DNA from: Achatina immaculata
Taxonomy: Eukaryota > Mollusca > Gastropoda > Stylommatophora > Achatinidae
DNA length: 64,000 nucleotides
Reading direction: 5' to 3'
NCBI GenBank assembly: GCA_009760885.1
Contig: CM019693.1
Location: 42,557,433 to 42,621,432, forward strand
Position numbers and translations under genes: made by a program. Under the pieces are notes generated by a model. That model saw only the letters and a program-made list of their open reading frames with translations, was not told where the DNA came from and searched no databases. This document shows positions 24,001 to 39,000 of the stretch, one piece after another; position 1 is the first letter of the stretch, and each line of letters opens with the position of its first letter.

Positions 24001-27000
24001 GAAACTACAGGTTAAAAGACCAGTTGAAACATCCGATCCAAAAGTCATCTCTCAACAAGAAAGAAACAGAAAAAACATATACCATTATTGTATTTTTCTT
24101 GATCGCAATTATAGCACGGAGTAACATCTGGAAACTGGAAAATATAAGTACCAGTTTCATGTTAATTTCTGCGCGGCTCCAAAAATTTTGTGCATAGTAT
24201 GATTTTTTTTTCTGTGCGCGGCCACACAGCTTAGAAGGAACAGTGGTATGGACATGCCCTGTGACCAGACCACTGTTCTTGAATGTATCCCAAGTAGATC
24301 TAGACATATTAGACAACTAGAGAAGTAGTCAGAAGATTATTTCAGACATTAATTTACCAATAATGCAACACTGAATCACAATATGACATCAACAGGTAGA
24401 TCTATGCATCTCAGATGGTACATACTGTACCTCTAGGCCTTTCCGATGTTAAGTTGGACATAATCATTGTCTAAAAACATTACTTCTTTTTTCCTAAAAA
24501 ACTCTGCATTTATGAAATATTCATACATTTAGTTATATTTTGAAACATAATAAGTACACGGAAGTACATGGAGATACTGTGTTTCATTCAATTTTACAAC
24601 TATACCCCCTATACATATCAAGACCCGCGCTTTTAATCTGGCACTTAACTGAACATCCGCATTTCTTCCTGAAGCATGGAAAGAGTTAAGTACAGCTGTG
24701 GCACTCAACAACTTCCTCACAGTATTTTATATATATATATATATTTTATACTTCTTGGGTATTTTACATCAGCCCAGCTGATGACTTTGTATCAAGCCAT
24801 TGCATCAGGCTGACCTTGATCTTCTCTCATGGCATTCCTCTGTCTCTTCCCATTTATCTTTCTACTGTTATGTTTTCAAATCCTCACTGTATGTCTAATC
24901 AACACTGACTGTCTTTTTTCTTAGCAACTTTCTTTCTTTTGCTGTTAGACACTCCATACTTGTCATCCTTGCTGTCCACTCAGCATTCTTCTAAGAAAGC
25001 ACATCTCTGGTGTTTCCATGGCTACACTTTACAAAATATTAAGTGCAATTTAAAGGGCTGAAACGCTTGCCTCTGGGCAGTGTGTACGTATGTGTACTTC
25101 TTTGAAAATCAGAGAAGTTGTGTTGCTGTTTTTGCTCTCTACAACAGTTTGCTGCCTTAGCAACAACACAACAAACATTTTCTCCAATGAATGTTATGTC
25201 TATACTTATAAAATAAAAGCTGGAGAAAAGAAAACTGTCTAAACAAAACAGCTCTAAGTAAGAGTGATACTTCTATAAGAATCTGCCAGTTTGTACTTAC
25301 GGCTGTGGATGTCACTTGCATGGGTTGTCCTGGCACACCCACCATGGACTGAGGAGAGGTAACCATAAATGCATCATGGCGCTGGAAAATAATACATTCC
25401 TGTTTAAGAGCTGCAGCAGGACAGAGTAACAAATCTTGAAAAGTTACAGGAAACTGATCATCTCATTTTATAACATATGGCCTCATTCAAATATGCAGAT
25501 GTAACTGAACATACAAACACTACCACACTCAAGGAAACAACCAATAAGACATACAAGAAGCTGCGGAGGTCGCTGAGGCATTGTAGCTCTGGCATGTTGC
25601 ATGTGCGGTTGACGTATCATCTGAGGCGGTGCCTGGTTGCCTGGACCACCCATTCCCTGCATTGTTGGCATCATGCCACCTACAGCAGATAAGAAAGAAA
25701 AAAAAAACAAACTGATAAACAAATCTAAATCTCTTCCATGAGAGAGAGAGAAATGAGCACACGTTCTACATGCACAGCCTTCCCAGGAGTAACAATTTAG
25801 CTTAGAAAACTATAACATATGATGGCACTGTGTTACCAGGCGTGGATGATACACTGTTAACTACAGGATTCATATAAGAAAGCATCAACAATCTGCACAC
25901 AGCTTTTCAAGTACTAAATAATGAGAGAACATTGCTCACAATAAACTGCCTGAATGAAGCATTATATGAGAATAATCATAAACAAACCAATATATCAAAA
26001 ATAAGGTAATTTATCACAGCACAATATCTTTGAAGAAAGAGACATGAAATTATGTATATAAAAAAAATAGCTAAACACTAGAAAACAACTGGAAATAAGT
26101 AACTGGTTGTAATAAAATGAAACATGTAAACACTTGTAACCAAAGAAAATAAGATAACTGATGTGAACAAAACAACATGTAAACACCGTTAACCAAATGG
26201 AAATAAGAGAACTGCTAGGAACAAATGTAATGTGTATAAACACTAGTAACTAAATGGAAAAATAACTTCTGGGTACCAAGAAGAGGGCATGCAAACACCA
26301 GGAACCAACTTGACTTTATCAACTGAGAGGTAGACAAAGGCAAAGAGGAAATCATCAAATGAGATATGTGGAAAGCTACAACTGCTGTGCCAGTATGGCC
26401 ACTGATGATGATGGCATGTCTCAGCGTGACCCACCTTGCTGGTTTCTCCCCATAGCTCCACTTCCTTGGCCTGCCAGATTCTGTAAAGCATTTATTGGGT
26501 CCTGATCCTGACCTGGGGCCATGCCCTGGGCTCTCATACCTCCAGCCATGCCCAAGTTTGCTGGCACCATGCCCGGCTGGCCCATCTTCTTGTCTTTATC
26601 TAAAATAATGAACAAAGAAGAAGTAAAGAACATAGAACAGTTACAGGGCTCATACAGAAAAAAACCCAACAACTACACTCTGATGCTCGTATCTCATTTC
26701 CTGCTTGTTCTATTTCTGGCTCTCATGACGCACCTGGCAAAAGCTGACTCCTGTCTCTCTCCTGATGTCACTGTCAACACCTTTACTGTCTTTTCTCAAA
26801 CTTTTCCCTCACAGAATAGTTTTCATGACAGCACTGCTTCTCTCAAACTTTTCCTTCACAGAACAGTTTTCATGACAGCACTGCTTCTCTCAAACTTTTC
26901 CTTCACAGAATAGTTTTCATGACAGCACTGCTTCTCTCAAACTTTTCCTTCACAGAATGGTTTTCATAACAGCACTGTCTTCTCTCAAACTTTTCCCTCA

Positions 27001-30000
27001 CAGAATAGTTTTCATGACAGCACTGCGTCTCTCAAACTTTTCCCTCACAGAATGGTTTTCATGACAGCACTGCTTCTCTCAAACTTTTCCCTCACAGAAT
27101 AGTTTTCATGACAGCACTGCATCTCTCCAACTTTTCCCTCACAGAATGGTTTTCATGACAGCACTGCTTCTCTCAAACTTTTCCCTCACAGAATGGTTTT
27201 CATGACAGCACTGCTTCTCTTGAAATGACCAAAATATTTAAAATGCCTGGTTCCTGTTTTTGCCACCTTTCTCATCTCCCCCTTCCTCCACTCCCAAATT
27301 TCAACTGATCCAGTACCTGACTAAAGTCACTTTCACAATCATTATTAACACTTCTCACATCAAGCCGGGAAGAAATGTCTGGACTGACACTTTGGTCTGA
27401 AGAATCATAACTGAAAACAAGAAAGGAAAAAAAAAAGAAAAGAAAAAAAACGGAGAAAACGTATAACACTGTTTACAAGCAATCGTCATCGAAATTTAAA
27501 ATACTCTTATACAAGGAGGAAATTCAAAACAGAACAAAACAAGACTAGCTGTTAAATAATGAATTAAACAAGAATTCTGATAACAGGAAAGAAGGAAGGG
27601 AAGCATGGACCACAACGTTTGCGGAAATTAACCCATGAAGTAAAAAGAAAAACAAAACAAAACAGAAAACTAAGGAATGGAACCAAACAAACGAAACTTC
27701 CAGTGGGGAAATCATTCACAAAAGTCAGAAAAAAAAAAACAAAACGGAGAGAGATAAAGACACGCACTAACAAATGAAGTTAATCAATCCACTGTTAACT
27801 GTAAATAAAGAAAAGTCAGAATGGCAAAATCCTGTCTGGGATAACGGCAACCAGGAAGTTACAACCACTACACAGACAAGCAGTGATAACTTTATTAGAA
27901 CAAAACAAACAAACCGCGTGAAATGGTAAGAAAGTTAATTCCCCGCCCTTTCCCTGTAGGCATAGTTTCTGGCCCGGCCACAATCCTCTCTACTTAAAAT
28001 CAATAGCCGGCTCCTGGTTTACCTGGTTCCGACTAGCGTGTCTATGGACCCGGGCGGCTGATGTGTGCGTGCTGCCTAGACATGAAACACATGCATGTAT
28101 AGAGACGAGCGCAGAGAAGCTGAGGTACCTTCCGTGAGTATGGGCTGACCAGCCATAGCTGGTAAAGATCCTACTTCAGACAGGTCCATTTTAATTCGCG
28201 GGTTTGCCATTCACGCGATTTCACATTTTACTTCCTACACTAACGACCGTGTCTATAGTACAATTCTGCGTGTTTTATCGTTCACGTGGATAGTTTTCCT
28301 CAACACCGTGTGCTGAATACCCATTTTTATAGCCGTATCGTCTGTCCAGCGACGGCAGCTGAAGCAGAACCTACTACAAGTGCGAATGCTGCGTCGGTAA
28401 AGATTCGGGCACTCCCACGCTCATATGATATAGGTTAGGGGGAGTGTGGACGTGACAGAGCTTAGCATGGGAGGCAGCTAGTGGACATCAGCCATCTTGC
28501 GTGCACTAAGAGGAGAGAACTCTGGCGCTGTCAACGAGAAGAGCTGAAGAGATACGCGCCGGCTCCCACAGCAACCTCAGCCAGAAGATCAATGTAGCGT
28601 GCGTGTTTATGTGTGTGAGAGAGAGAAAAAAGGAGGAGGCTGGGGGAGGAAGAGGTGGACAGAGTGCTCACGTCTAGTGTGCTTCCATTGATTTTGGTTT
28701 AAAATTCTCTTTCTCCGCGTGCTAGATTTTTCCCCCCTGCGTCGATATTTTCCTACACAGTCACAGACGCTAAACATTGTGGTCCCAGCAGGTTGCTCGT
28801 CACAGACATCTTACCCGTCACAGATGAGTCATACAACAGCAGGTTTTGTTTTTTGTTGTTCCTGTTTGGAACACAATGGGACTGGGCGTTCTGGCCGGCT
28901 GGCTCTGTGATAAAGACACTGGGCATGTTCTTCATGAAATGACACGAGTGTTCTCATCACTTCCTGCTGGCCTATACATCAGAAAACAAATCGTTATAGT
29001 CAAGACTGCCCTGGAATTATCAAACCGAGTTTGCTTCTTTTGTTGTTGTTCTTTCCAGAGAACGAAGTATGATTCTCTAGTCCCAGCGACTGCTACCAAC
29101 CATGAAAACTGGCTATTAGAATATACTGGTATACACAGAGACAGGATTGAAATATTTTGCAAACATTAACTGTGGTAACAGCGTTTGTGTAGTAAGGTGG
29201 TTCTCTCCCCCCCCCCCCTCTCTCTCCCTCCTTTCCATCCCTCCTCTCCCCCACCCACACATACACACACACGTGGAAGATGTTTCAGACCTAACCCAAT
29301 GCTGTCCTGTCAGACAAAGTGTCAAAATGAGTGCCTGACACCTCCTGTAGAACGAGGAAAGACGGTAGCAAGGCGTAGTGCTGCATACACCGACCCTTAA
29401 TCAATGAGTGAAGGAAAATATGATCGCTAACATCGCTCCATCTGTACATACAACAGGACTCCTTTCAACGGTATAAGACAGATGAAAAGGCTGCCCCATC
29501 TGGCAATCAACAACCTATACCTGACATGCTAGGGTCAGGCTGGCATACCATCACTGTCCAGAACCATGCCCTACGGGTACTCCCACTACCAGACCTAGCT
29601 GCTGGTTAACGGGATAAGGATCATCATGGCCGCTGTGAAATGGTAAGAAAGTTAATTCCCCGCCCTTTCCCTGTAGGCATAGTTTCTGGCCCGGCCACAA
29701 TCCTCTCTACTTAAAATCAATAGCCGGCTCCTGGTTTACCTGGTTCCGACTAGCGTGTCTATGGACCCGGGCGGCTGATGTGTGCGTGCTGCCTAGACAT
29801 GAAACACATGCATGTATAGAGACGAGCGCAGAGAAGCTGAGGTACCTTCCGTGAGTATGGGCTGACCAGCCATAGCTGGTAAAGATCCTTCTTCAGACAG
29901 GTCCATTTTAATTCGCGGGTTTGCCATTCACGCGATTTCACATTTTACTTCCTACACTAACGACCGTGTCTATAGTACAATTCTGCGTGTTTTATCGTTC

Positions 30001-33000
30001 ACGTGGATAGTTTTCCTCAACACCGTGTGCTGAATACCCATTTTTATAGCCGTATCGTCTGTCCAGCGACGGCAGCTGGAGCAGAACCTACTACAAGTGC
30101 GAATGCTGCGTCGGTAAAGATTCGGGCACTCCCACGCTCATATGATATAGGTTAGGGGGAGTGTGGACGTGACAGAGCTTAGCATGGGAGGCTGCTAGTG
30201 GACATCAGCCATCTTGCGTGCACTAAGAGGAGAGAACTCTGGCGCTGTCAACGAGAAGAGCTGAAGAGATACGCGCCGGCTCCCACAGCAACCTCAGCCA
30301 GAAGATCAATGTAGCGTGCGTGTTTATGTGTGTGTGAGAGAGAGAAAAAAGGAGGAGGCTGGGGGAGGAAGAGGTGGACAGAGTGCTCACGTCTAGTGTG
30401 CTTCCATTGATTTTGGTTTAAAATTCTCTTTCTCCGCGTGCTAGATTTTTCCCCCCTGCGTCGATATTTTCCTACACAGTCACAGACGCTAAACATTGTG
30501 GTCCCAGCAGGTTGCTCGTCACAGACATCTTACCCGTCACAGATGAGTCATACAACAGCAGGTTTTGTTTTTTGTTGTTCCTGTTTGGAACACAATGGGA
30601 CTGGGCGTTCTGGCCGGCTGGCTCTGTGATAAAGACACTGGGCATGTTCTTCATGAAATGACACGAGTGTTCTCATCACTTCCTGCTGGCCTATACATCA
30701 GAAAACAAATCTTTATAGTCAAGACTGCCCTGGAATTATCAAACCGAGTTTGCTTCTTTTGTTGTTGTTCTTTCCAGAGAACGAAGTATGATTCTCTAGT
30801 CCCAGCGACTGCTACCAACCATGAAAACTGGCTATTAGAATATACTGGTATACACAGAGACAGGATTGAAATATTTTGCAAACATTAACTGTGGTAACAG
30901 CGTTTGTGTAGTAAGGTGGTTCTCCCCCCCCCCCTCTCTCCCTCCTTTCCATCCCTCCCTCTCCCCCACCCACACATACACACACACGTGGAAGATGTTT
31001 CAGACCTAACCCAATGCTGTCCTGTCAGACAAAGTGTCAAAATGAGTGCCTGACACCTCCTGTAGAACGAGGAAAGACGGTAGCAAGGCGTAGTGCTGCA
31101 TACACCGACCCTTAATCAATGAGTGAAGGAAAATATGATCGCTAACATCGCTCCATCTGTACATACAACAGGACTCCTTTCAACGGTATAAGACAGATGA
31201 AAAGGCTGCCCCATCTGGCAATCAACAACCTATACCTGACATGCTAGGGTCAGGCTGGCATACCATCACTGTCCAGAACCATGCCCTACGGGTACTCCCA
31301 CTACCAGACCTAGCTGCTGGTTAACGGGATAAGGATCATCATGGCCGCTGTGACTAGCTCCTACCAGGTACTGGAGAAATAGCCGCTGTAACTAGCTCCT
31401 ACCAGGTACTGGAGAAATAGCCGCTGTAACTAGCTCCTACCAGGTACTGGAGAAATAGCCGCTGTAACTAGCTCCTACCAGGTACTGGAGAAATAGCCGC
31501 TGTAACTAGCTCCTACCAGGTACTGGAGAAATAGCCGCTGTAACTAGCTCCTCCCAGGTACTGGAGAAATAGCCGCGGTAACTAGTTTCTACCACGTACT
31601 GGAGAAATAGCCGCTGTAACTAGCTCCTACCAGGTACTGGAGAAATAGCCGCTGTAACTAGCTCCTCCCAGGTACTGGAGAAATAGCCGCTGTAACTAGC
31701 TCCTACCAGGGACTGGAGAAATAGCTGCTGTAACTAGCTCCTACCAGGTACTGGAGAAATAGCCGCTGTAACTAGCTCCTACCAGGTACTGGAGAAATAG
31801 CCGCTGTATCTAGCTCCTCCCAGGTACTGGAAGAATAGCCGCTGTATCTAGCTCCTCCCAGGTACTGGAGAAATAGCACTGTAACTAGCTCATCCCAGGT
31901 ACTGGAGAAATAGCCACTGTAACTAGCTCATCCCAGGGACTGGAGAAATAGCCGCCGTAACTAGCTCCTACCAGGTACTGGAGAAATAGCCGCTGTAATT
32001 AGCTCCTACCAGGTACTGGAGAAATAGCTGCTGTAACTAGCTCATCCCAGGGACTGGAGAAATAGTCGCTGTAACTAGCTCCTCCCAGGTACTGGAGAAA
32101 TAGCCGGTGTAACTAGTTCATCCCAGGGACTGGAGAAATACCTGCTGTATCTAGCTCCTCCCAGGTACTGGAGGAACAGCCGCAGTATCTAGCTCCTCCC
32201 AGGTACTGGAGAAATAGCCGCTGTAACTAGCTCATCCCAGGTACTGGAGAAATAGCCACTGTAACTAGCTCATACCAGGGACTGGAGAAATAGTCGCTGT
32301 AACTAGCTCCTCCCAGGGAATGGAGGAACAGCCACTGTAACTAGCTCCTACCAAGTACTGGAGAAACAGCCGCTGTAACTAGCTCCTCCCAGGTACTGGA
32401 GAAACAGCCGCTGTAACTAGCTCCTACCAGGTACTGGAGAAATAGCCGCTGTAACTAGCTCATCCCAGGGAATGGAGAAATAGCTGCTGTATCTAGCTCC
32501 TCCCAGGTACTGGAAGAATAGCCGCTGTATCTAGCTCCTCCCAGGTACTGGAGAAATAGCCGCTGTAACTAGCTCCTACCAGGGACTGGAGAAATAGCCG
32601 CTGTAACTAGCTCATCCCAGGGACTGGAGAAATAGCCGCTGTAACTAGCTCCTACCAGGGACTGGAGAAATAGCCGCTGTAACTAGATCCTACCAGGGAC
32701 TGGAGAAATAGCCGCTGTAACGAGCTCCTACCAGGTACTGGAGAAATAGCCGCTGTAACTAGCTCCTCCCAGGGACTGGAGAAATAGCCACTGTAACTAG
32801 CTCATCCCAGGTACTGGAGAAATAGCCACTGTAACTAGCTCATCCCAGGGACTGGAGAAATAGCCGCTGTAACTAGCTCCTACCAGGTACTGAAGAAATA
32901 ACTAGCTCATCCTAGGGACTGGAGAAATAGCCGCTGTATCTAGCTCCTACCAGGTATTGGAGAAATAGCCGCTGTAACTAGCTCATCCCAGGGACTGGAG

Positions 33001-36000
33001 AAATAGCCGCTGTAACTAGCTCATCCCAGGGACTGGACAAATAGCCGCTGTAACTAGCTCCTACCAGGGACTGGAGAAATAACTGCTGTAACTAGCTCCT
33101 ACTAGGGACTGGAGAAATAGTCGCTGTAACTAACTCATCCCTGGAACTGGAGAAATAGCCGCTGTAACTAGCTCCTACCAGGCACTGGAGAAATAGCCGC
33201 TGTAACGAGCTCCTACCAGGTACTGGAGAAATAGCCGCTGTGACTAGCTCCTACCAGGGACTGGAGAAATAGCACTGTAACTAGCTCCTACCAGGTACTA
33301 GAGAAATAGCCGCTGTAACTAGCTCCTACTAGGTACTGGAGAAATAGCCGATGTAACTAGCTCCTCCCAGGTACTGGAGAAATAGCCGCTGTAACTAGCT
33401 CCTACCAGGGACTGGAGGAACAGCCGCTGTAACTAGCTCCTACCAGGGACTGGAGGAACAGCCGCTGTAACTAGCTCCTACCAGGTACTGGAGAAACAGC
33501 CGCTGTAACTAGCTCATCCCAGGGACTGGAGAAATAGCACTGTAACTAGCTCATCCCAGGTACTGGAGAAATAGCCACTGTAACTAGCTCATCCCAGGGA
33601 CTGGAGAAATAGCCGCTGTAACTAGCTCCTACCAGGTACTGAAGAAATAACTAGCTCATCCTAGGGACTGGAGAAATAGCCGCTGTATCTAGCTCCTACC
33701 AGGTATTGGAGAAATAGCCGCTGTAACTAGCTCATCCCAGGGACTGGAGAAATAGCCGCTGTAACTAGCTCATCCCAGGGACTGGACAAATAGCCGCTGT
33801 AACTAGCTCCTCCCAGGGACTGGAGAAATAACTGCTGTAACTAGCTCCTACTAGGTACTGGAGAAATAATCGCTGTAACTAGCTCATCCCTGGAACTGGA
33901 GAAATAGCCGCTGTAACTAGCTCCTACCAGGTACTGGAGAAATAGCCGCTGTAACGAGCTCCTACCAGGTACTGGAGAAATAGCCGCTGTGACTAGCTCC
34001 TACCAGGGACTGGAGAAATAGCACTGTAACTAGCTCCTACCAGGTACTAGAGAAATAGCCGCTGTAACTAGCTCCTACTAGGTACTGGAGAAATAGCCGA
34101 TGTAACTAGCTCCTCCCAGGTACTGGAGAAATAGCCGCTGTAACTAGCTCCTACCAGGGACTGGAGGAACAGCCGCTGTAACTAGCTCCTACCAGGGACT
34201 GGAGGAACAGCCGCTGTAACTAGCTCCTACCAGGTACTGGAGAAACAGCCGCTGTAACTAGCTCATCCCAGGGACTGGAGAAATAGCCGCTGTAACTAGC
34301 TCCTCCCAGGTACTGGAGAAATAGCCGCTGTAACTAGCTCATCCCAGGGACTGGAGAAACAGCTTCCTCTTAAGAGGAACAACGCAAATCCTCTGATGAT
34401 CAGAAAATCCAACTCAAGAAGCTCTCAAAAACATTCCAGAACGAGTGCAGAAGAAAAGGCAAACATAATTCTTCAAACATTTATGAGAAGACAGGAGTCA
34501 ACAAACCTGATAGTCACAGTAAAACACTTTAGAGAACGAACAAAATATTTTCAAAGCTTTAAGTCTTGGCCACGCAGGCCTATCTACCATTCTGCTCTTC
34601 ATATCACAACTTTCACTCAGTCACAAATATTCGGCATTTGTTACTGAACATATTAAAGCATGAAGAATTGGAAAAAAATGAATAAGTAAATAAATAATAA
34701 ACCATCACTTATCCATAGACTCCATGCTCTGAATTATTAACTGCATGAAAGAAACTTTATTACGTTCTCACATTCATTCTAAACTAACACATTTTAGACA
34801 GCCGCAGAAGAAATACAACACTCAAGACATTCTTTAAACTAATCTAGACTGACAGTATAATTTCTGCCCCTAATTCTCTCTCTCTCTCACACACACACAT
34901 GCATGCACGCACACACACACATGCACTTGCAAAGAACTGAACGTCCCAGCCTTCATAAATTACCCCAGCAAAACAGGGACAAAGTTTTGTAACAAGAAAG
35001 AACATGCCAAAATGTCCATCTCACGTATGCAAACACTGCAAGCAACAAAGACATCTTCTAAATGAATTACAGCTATAATAAGACTCTGCCTGTAACGATC
35101 ACAAGTGAAAAACCATTAGACACGTTCTGTCTCAGTCTCTATTAAGAGCCAGAGCCAGTGCTTCTCACCTAGGGCTCTGTGGAATCCTTTAAAGCAGAAT
35201 ACCATCAGAGGTCAGTGCTGATACAAAAGACTGATAAACTCATACAAAATTTTACAGATTATTGAAGTTTTCCTGAGATTTTAAATTCATAAATTTTTTT
35301 CTCCAACAACTGGCTCATTCAAATTTTCCCTAAAATTTTCTCTCCCCTTTGAGGGCTATCTTGACTGAAACCATTAAAAAAAACCCCCCACCATGTACTG
35401 GGCGTGGTCTTGCATTTGTTACTGGTTTTTAACCTGACATTATATTTTCCCTTCATGGAATGAGATGTTACAGTGTTCTTTAGTGCCTCACCCTGTAAAC
35501 ATTTTTGTTTTTCATTTTCAGAGACAGTTTCCACCAACAACAGTGTGCCAAGTACCAATCTGTACACTTGGATCTCCACCGTATAACCTTCACATGTGAA
35601 GACAATTTACTATCAGCTGTGCTCTGGCTATAAGAAATGGTCTAGGTTGCAAACTTCACTGATCACAACATACAAATTTCTAGATTCATGAAAAAAAAAA
35701 ACAAACTGTATTTACAAGTTCAGTTTTCATGTTTCTCCCCGTATCTTTTTATGTTTGTGTCAAGGTTTCATGTATTCTGCATAGCAAAATGGCTAACACT
35801 ACACTTTAGGAGATCCTTTTATTATATTTAGATCTTGTTTTCACTAGACAAAATTTTAGTATGATAAACTATTTTGTGGCTTCTCTACGGTAACAAAGTT
35901 TGGGAACCACTGGTAAGACCTAGCACACAGCTGCCAGACAAGTTCTCCAAATAACATAAGTAAATGTCTGCCACAAAACATCAGACTCAGACTTCTGATG

Positions 36001-39000
36001 ATCTCCAGAGGAGAAGTGGGGATGGTATTTAAGTCTCTCCAGAATAGAACTAACTGAATCCACCCTCAACTTCTATAAATTAATCTAGACTGACAGTATA
36101 ATTTCTGCCCCTAATTCTCTCTCTCTCTCACACACACATGCATGCACGCACACACACACATGCACTTGCAAAGAACTGAACGTCCCAGCCTTCATAAATT
36201 ACCCCAGCAAAACAGGGACAAAGTTTTGTAACAAGAAAGAACATGCCAAAATGTCCATCTCACGTATGCAAACACTGCAAGCAACAAAGACATCTTCTAA
36301 ATGAATTACAGCTATAATAAGACTCTGCCTGTAATGATCACAAGTGAAAAACCATTAGACACGTTCTGTCTCAGTCTCTATTAAGAGCCAGAGCCAGTGC
36401 TTCTCACCTAGGGCTCTGTGGAATCCTTTAAAGCAGAATACCATCAGAGGTCAGTGCTGATACAAAAGACTGATAAACTCATACAAAATTTTACGGATTA
36501 TTGAAGTTTTCCTGAGATTTTAAATTCATAAATTTTTTTCTCCAACAACTGGCTCATTCAAATTTTCCCTACAATTTTCTCTCCCCTTTGAGGGCTATCT
36601 TGACTGAAACCATTAAAAAAAAAACCCCACCATGTACTGGGCGTGGTCTTGCATTTGTTACTGGTTTTTAACCTGACATTATATTTTCCCTTCATGGAAT
36701 GAGATGTTACAGTGTTCTTTAGTGCCTCACCCTGTAAACATTTTTGTTTTTCATTTTCAGAGACAGTTTCCACCAACAACAGTGTGCCAAGTACCAATCT
36801 GTACACTTGGATCTCCACCGTATAACCTTCACATGTGAAGACAATTTACTATCAGCTGTGCTCTGGCTATAAGAAATGGTCTAGGTTGCAAACTTCACTG
36901 ATCACAACATACAAATTTCTAGATTCATGAAAAAAAAAAACAAACTGTATTTACAAGTTCAGTTTTCATGTTTCTCCCCGTATCTTTTTATGTTTGTGTC
37001 AAGGTTTCATGTATTCTGCATAGCAAAATGGCTAACACTACACTTTAGGAGATCCTTTTATTATATTTAGATCTTGTTTTCACTAGACAAAATTTTAGTA
37101 TGATAAACTATTTTGTGGCTTCTCTACGGTAACAAAGTTTGGGAACCACTGGTAAGACCTAGCACACAGCTGCCAGACAAGTTCTCCAAATAACATAAGT
37201 AAATGTCTGCCACAAAACATCAGACTCAGACTTCTGATGATCTCCAGAGGAGAAGTGGGGATGGTATTTAAGTCTCTCCAGAATAGAACTAACTGAATCC
37301 ACCCTCAACTTCTATAAATTTCTCTGTTTTAAATTTCTTTGTTTTAACACTGAATTCACACAAACTGCCCTTGCAGTATTTAATATGAACCATCCGTTTG
37401 GTTTCTCTTCTAGAGCATATCTATGACATTACCTCCTGATCTACGATATTATCTCCTGATCTATGTTATAATGATGCTTTCTGAAGTCTTTTGTTTGTCT
37501 GCTATAAATTCAAGTACCTGCTGGACATTAGAATCATACAGGAACTTCTATTTCCATATTTATTCTCTCACAAAAACTTGTCTGACAATATCTGTATGAG
37601 AATTCACAGAGAATGTGTGTGTGTGTGACCTGGCATCACCGTCCTGTATACTCATATTCTGTAATGAGCTGTATGTGAGTTATGATTCACAGATCAATAT
37701 AATTCAGTTTCTGGTCAAACAACACTCAAAATCACAAAATGAATGCCTCCATTTAGGAGCAGCCTTTTCATTAATGATGTCCAAGATGATGATGATGATG
37801 ACAGTGTCTGCAAAATACGAAGAGAGAAACAGAGTGAGTGAGTGAGAATGAAAAAGAGAAAGAAAAGCAAAGAGAGAAAGACATACAGACAACCACATGA
37901 AAAATAAAGCACCAACTGGAAAGCAGAACAAATAAGAAATAAAGGGATATTAACAGTAAAAAAAGAACAAATGAGAAATAAAGGGATATTAATAGTAAAA
38001 AAAGAACAAATGAGAAATAAAGGGATATTAACAGTAAAAAAAAAACAAATAAGAAATAAAGGGATATTAACAGTAAAAAAAGAACAAATGAGAAATAAAG
38101 GGATATTAACAGTAAAAAAGAACAAATGAGAAATAATGGGATATTAACAGTAAAAAAGAACAAATGAGAAATAAAGGAATATTAACAGTAAAAGAAAACA
38201 AATGAGAAATAAAGGGATATTAACAGTAAAAAAAAACAAATGAGAAATAAAGGAATATTAACAGTAAAAGAAAACAAATGAGAAATAAAGGGATATTAAC
38301 AGTAAAAAAAAACAAATGAGAAATAAAGGAATATTAACAGTAAAAGAAAACAAATGAGAAATAAAGGGATATTAACAGTAAAAAAAAACAAATGAGAAAT
38401 AAAGGGATATTAACAGTAAAAAATAACAAATGAGAAGAAACTTGTAAAAGAGAAAAACAACAAAATCAGAAAAACAAAACTGGCAAGAAAAGAGCAGGAA
38501 GGAGTCAGACAGAGAGAGAGGAAGACAAAAAAAGAAACGAGGAAGACAAAAAAAGAAACAAGAGAGACAAGAGACAAGGACACAAAGAGAAACAGAGTTT
38601 GACAGACAAAGAATAAGAGACCAAGGACGAGATACAGAGACAGACAAAAGAAACAGACAACAGAGGCTGAATGAGAAAGATAGAGAGACAAGGGGACAGA
38701 GGGAGCAAGAGACACTGACACAGATAGTCTTCATTGGTTTGGGATGATTTTCTGTGGTAATCAACAAGAGTTTCCTTGTGCAAGTCCAGAGTTTGGGAGA
38801 AATAAACTGTTTACACATGCTGCTGCTTTTTCTTTTCCCTAACTAAATCTATACTGTGGTAATATCCTTGTAGAGAGATAGAGAGGGAGGGTGAGAGGAG
38901 GAGAAAGAATGAATGAATGAATAATCTTTATTTTTCAAGGGTAAAGAATTGGGCACGCAGGCCCGTCTTACATTCTGCCCTTCATCACTCCATCTTTCAT

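Larger units (their letters stand above)
27918..31351. repeat. 1717-bp tandem duplication carrying the internal promoter and exon
   Basis: Copies 27918-29634 and 29635-31351 start GTGAAATGGTAAGAAAG and end GGATCATCATGGCCGCTGTG. They differ by scattered substitutions and short-repeat lengths. The second copy passes directly into the 38-bp array, whose unit starts with the same GCCGCTGT. Confidence 0.95.

Noticed and set aside
26521..26913. 130-codon plus-strand frame over MED15 exon 4
   Set aside because: Antisense shadow of exon 4 joined to the 47-bp array.
27272..27470. Exon-like minus-strand stretch YDSSDQSVSPDISSRLDV flanked by TTTTCAG and CAG|GTACTGG
   Set aside because: Its open frame needs phase-2 entry, which fits neither MED15 exon 3 nor the internal first exons (phase 1); in phase 1 it stops. 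Left as unproven.
28719..30888. Plus-strand frames of 107 and 63 codons in both 1717-bp copies
   Set aside because: Duplicated passively; no domains, and opposite to the promoter-like exon.
35319..36818. Paired 86-codon minus-strand frames
   Set aside because: Duplicated with the 1.24-kb unit; no domain, and nothing else indicates a gene.
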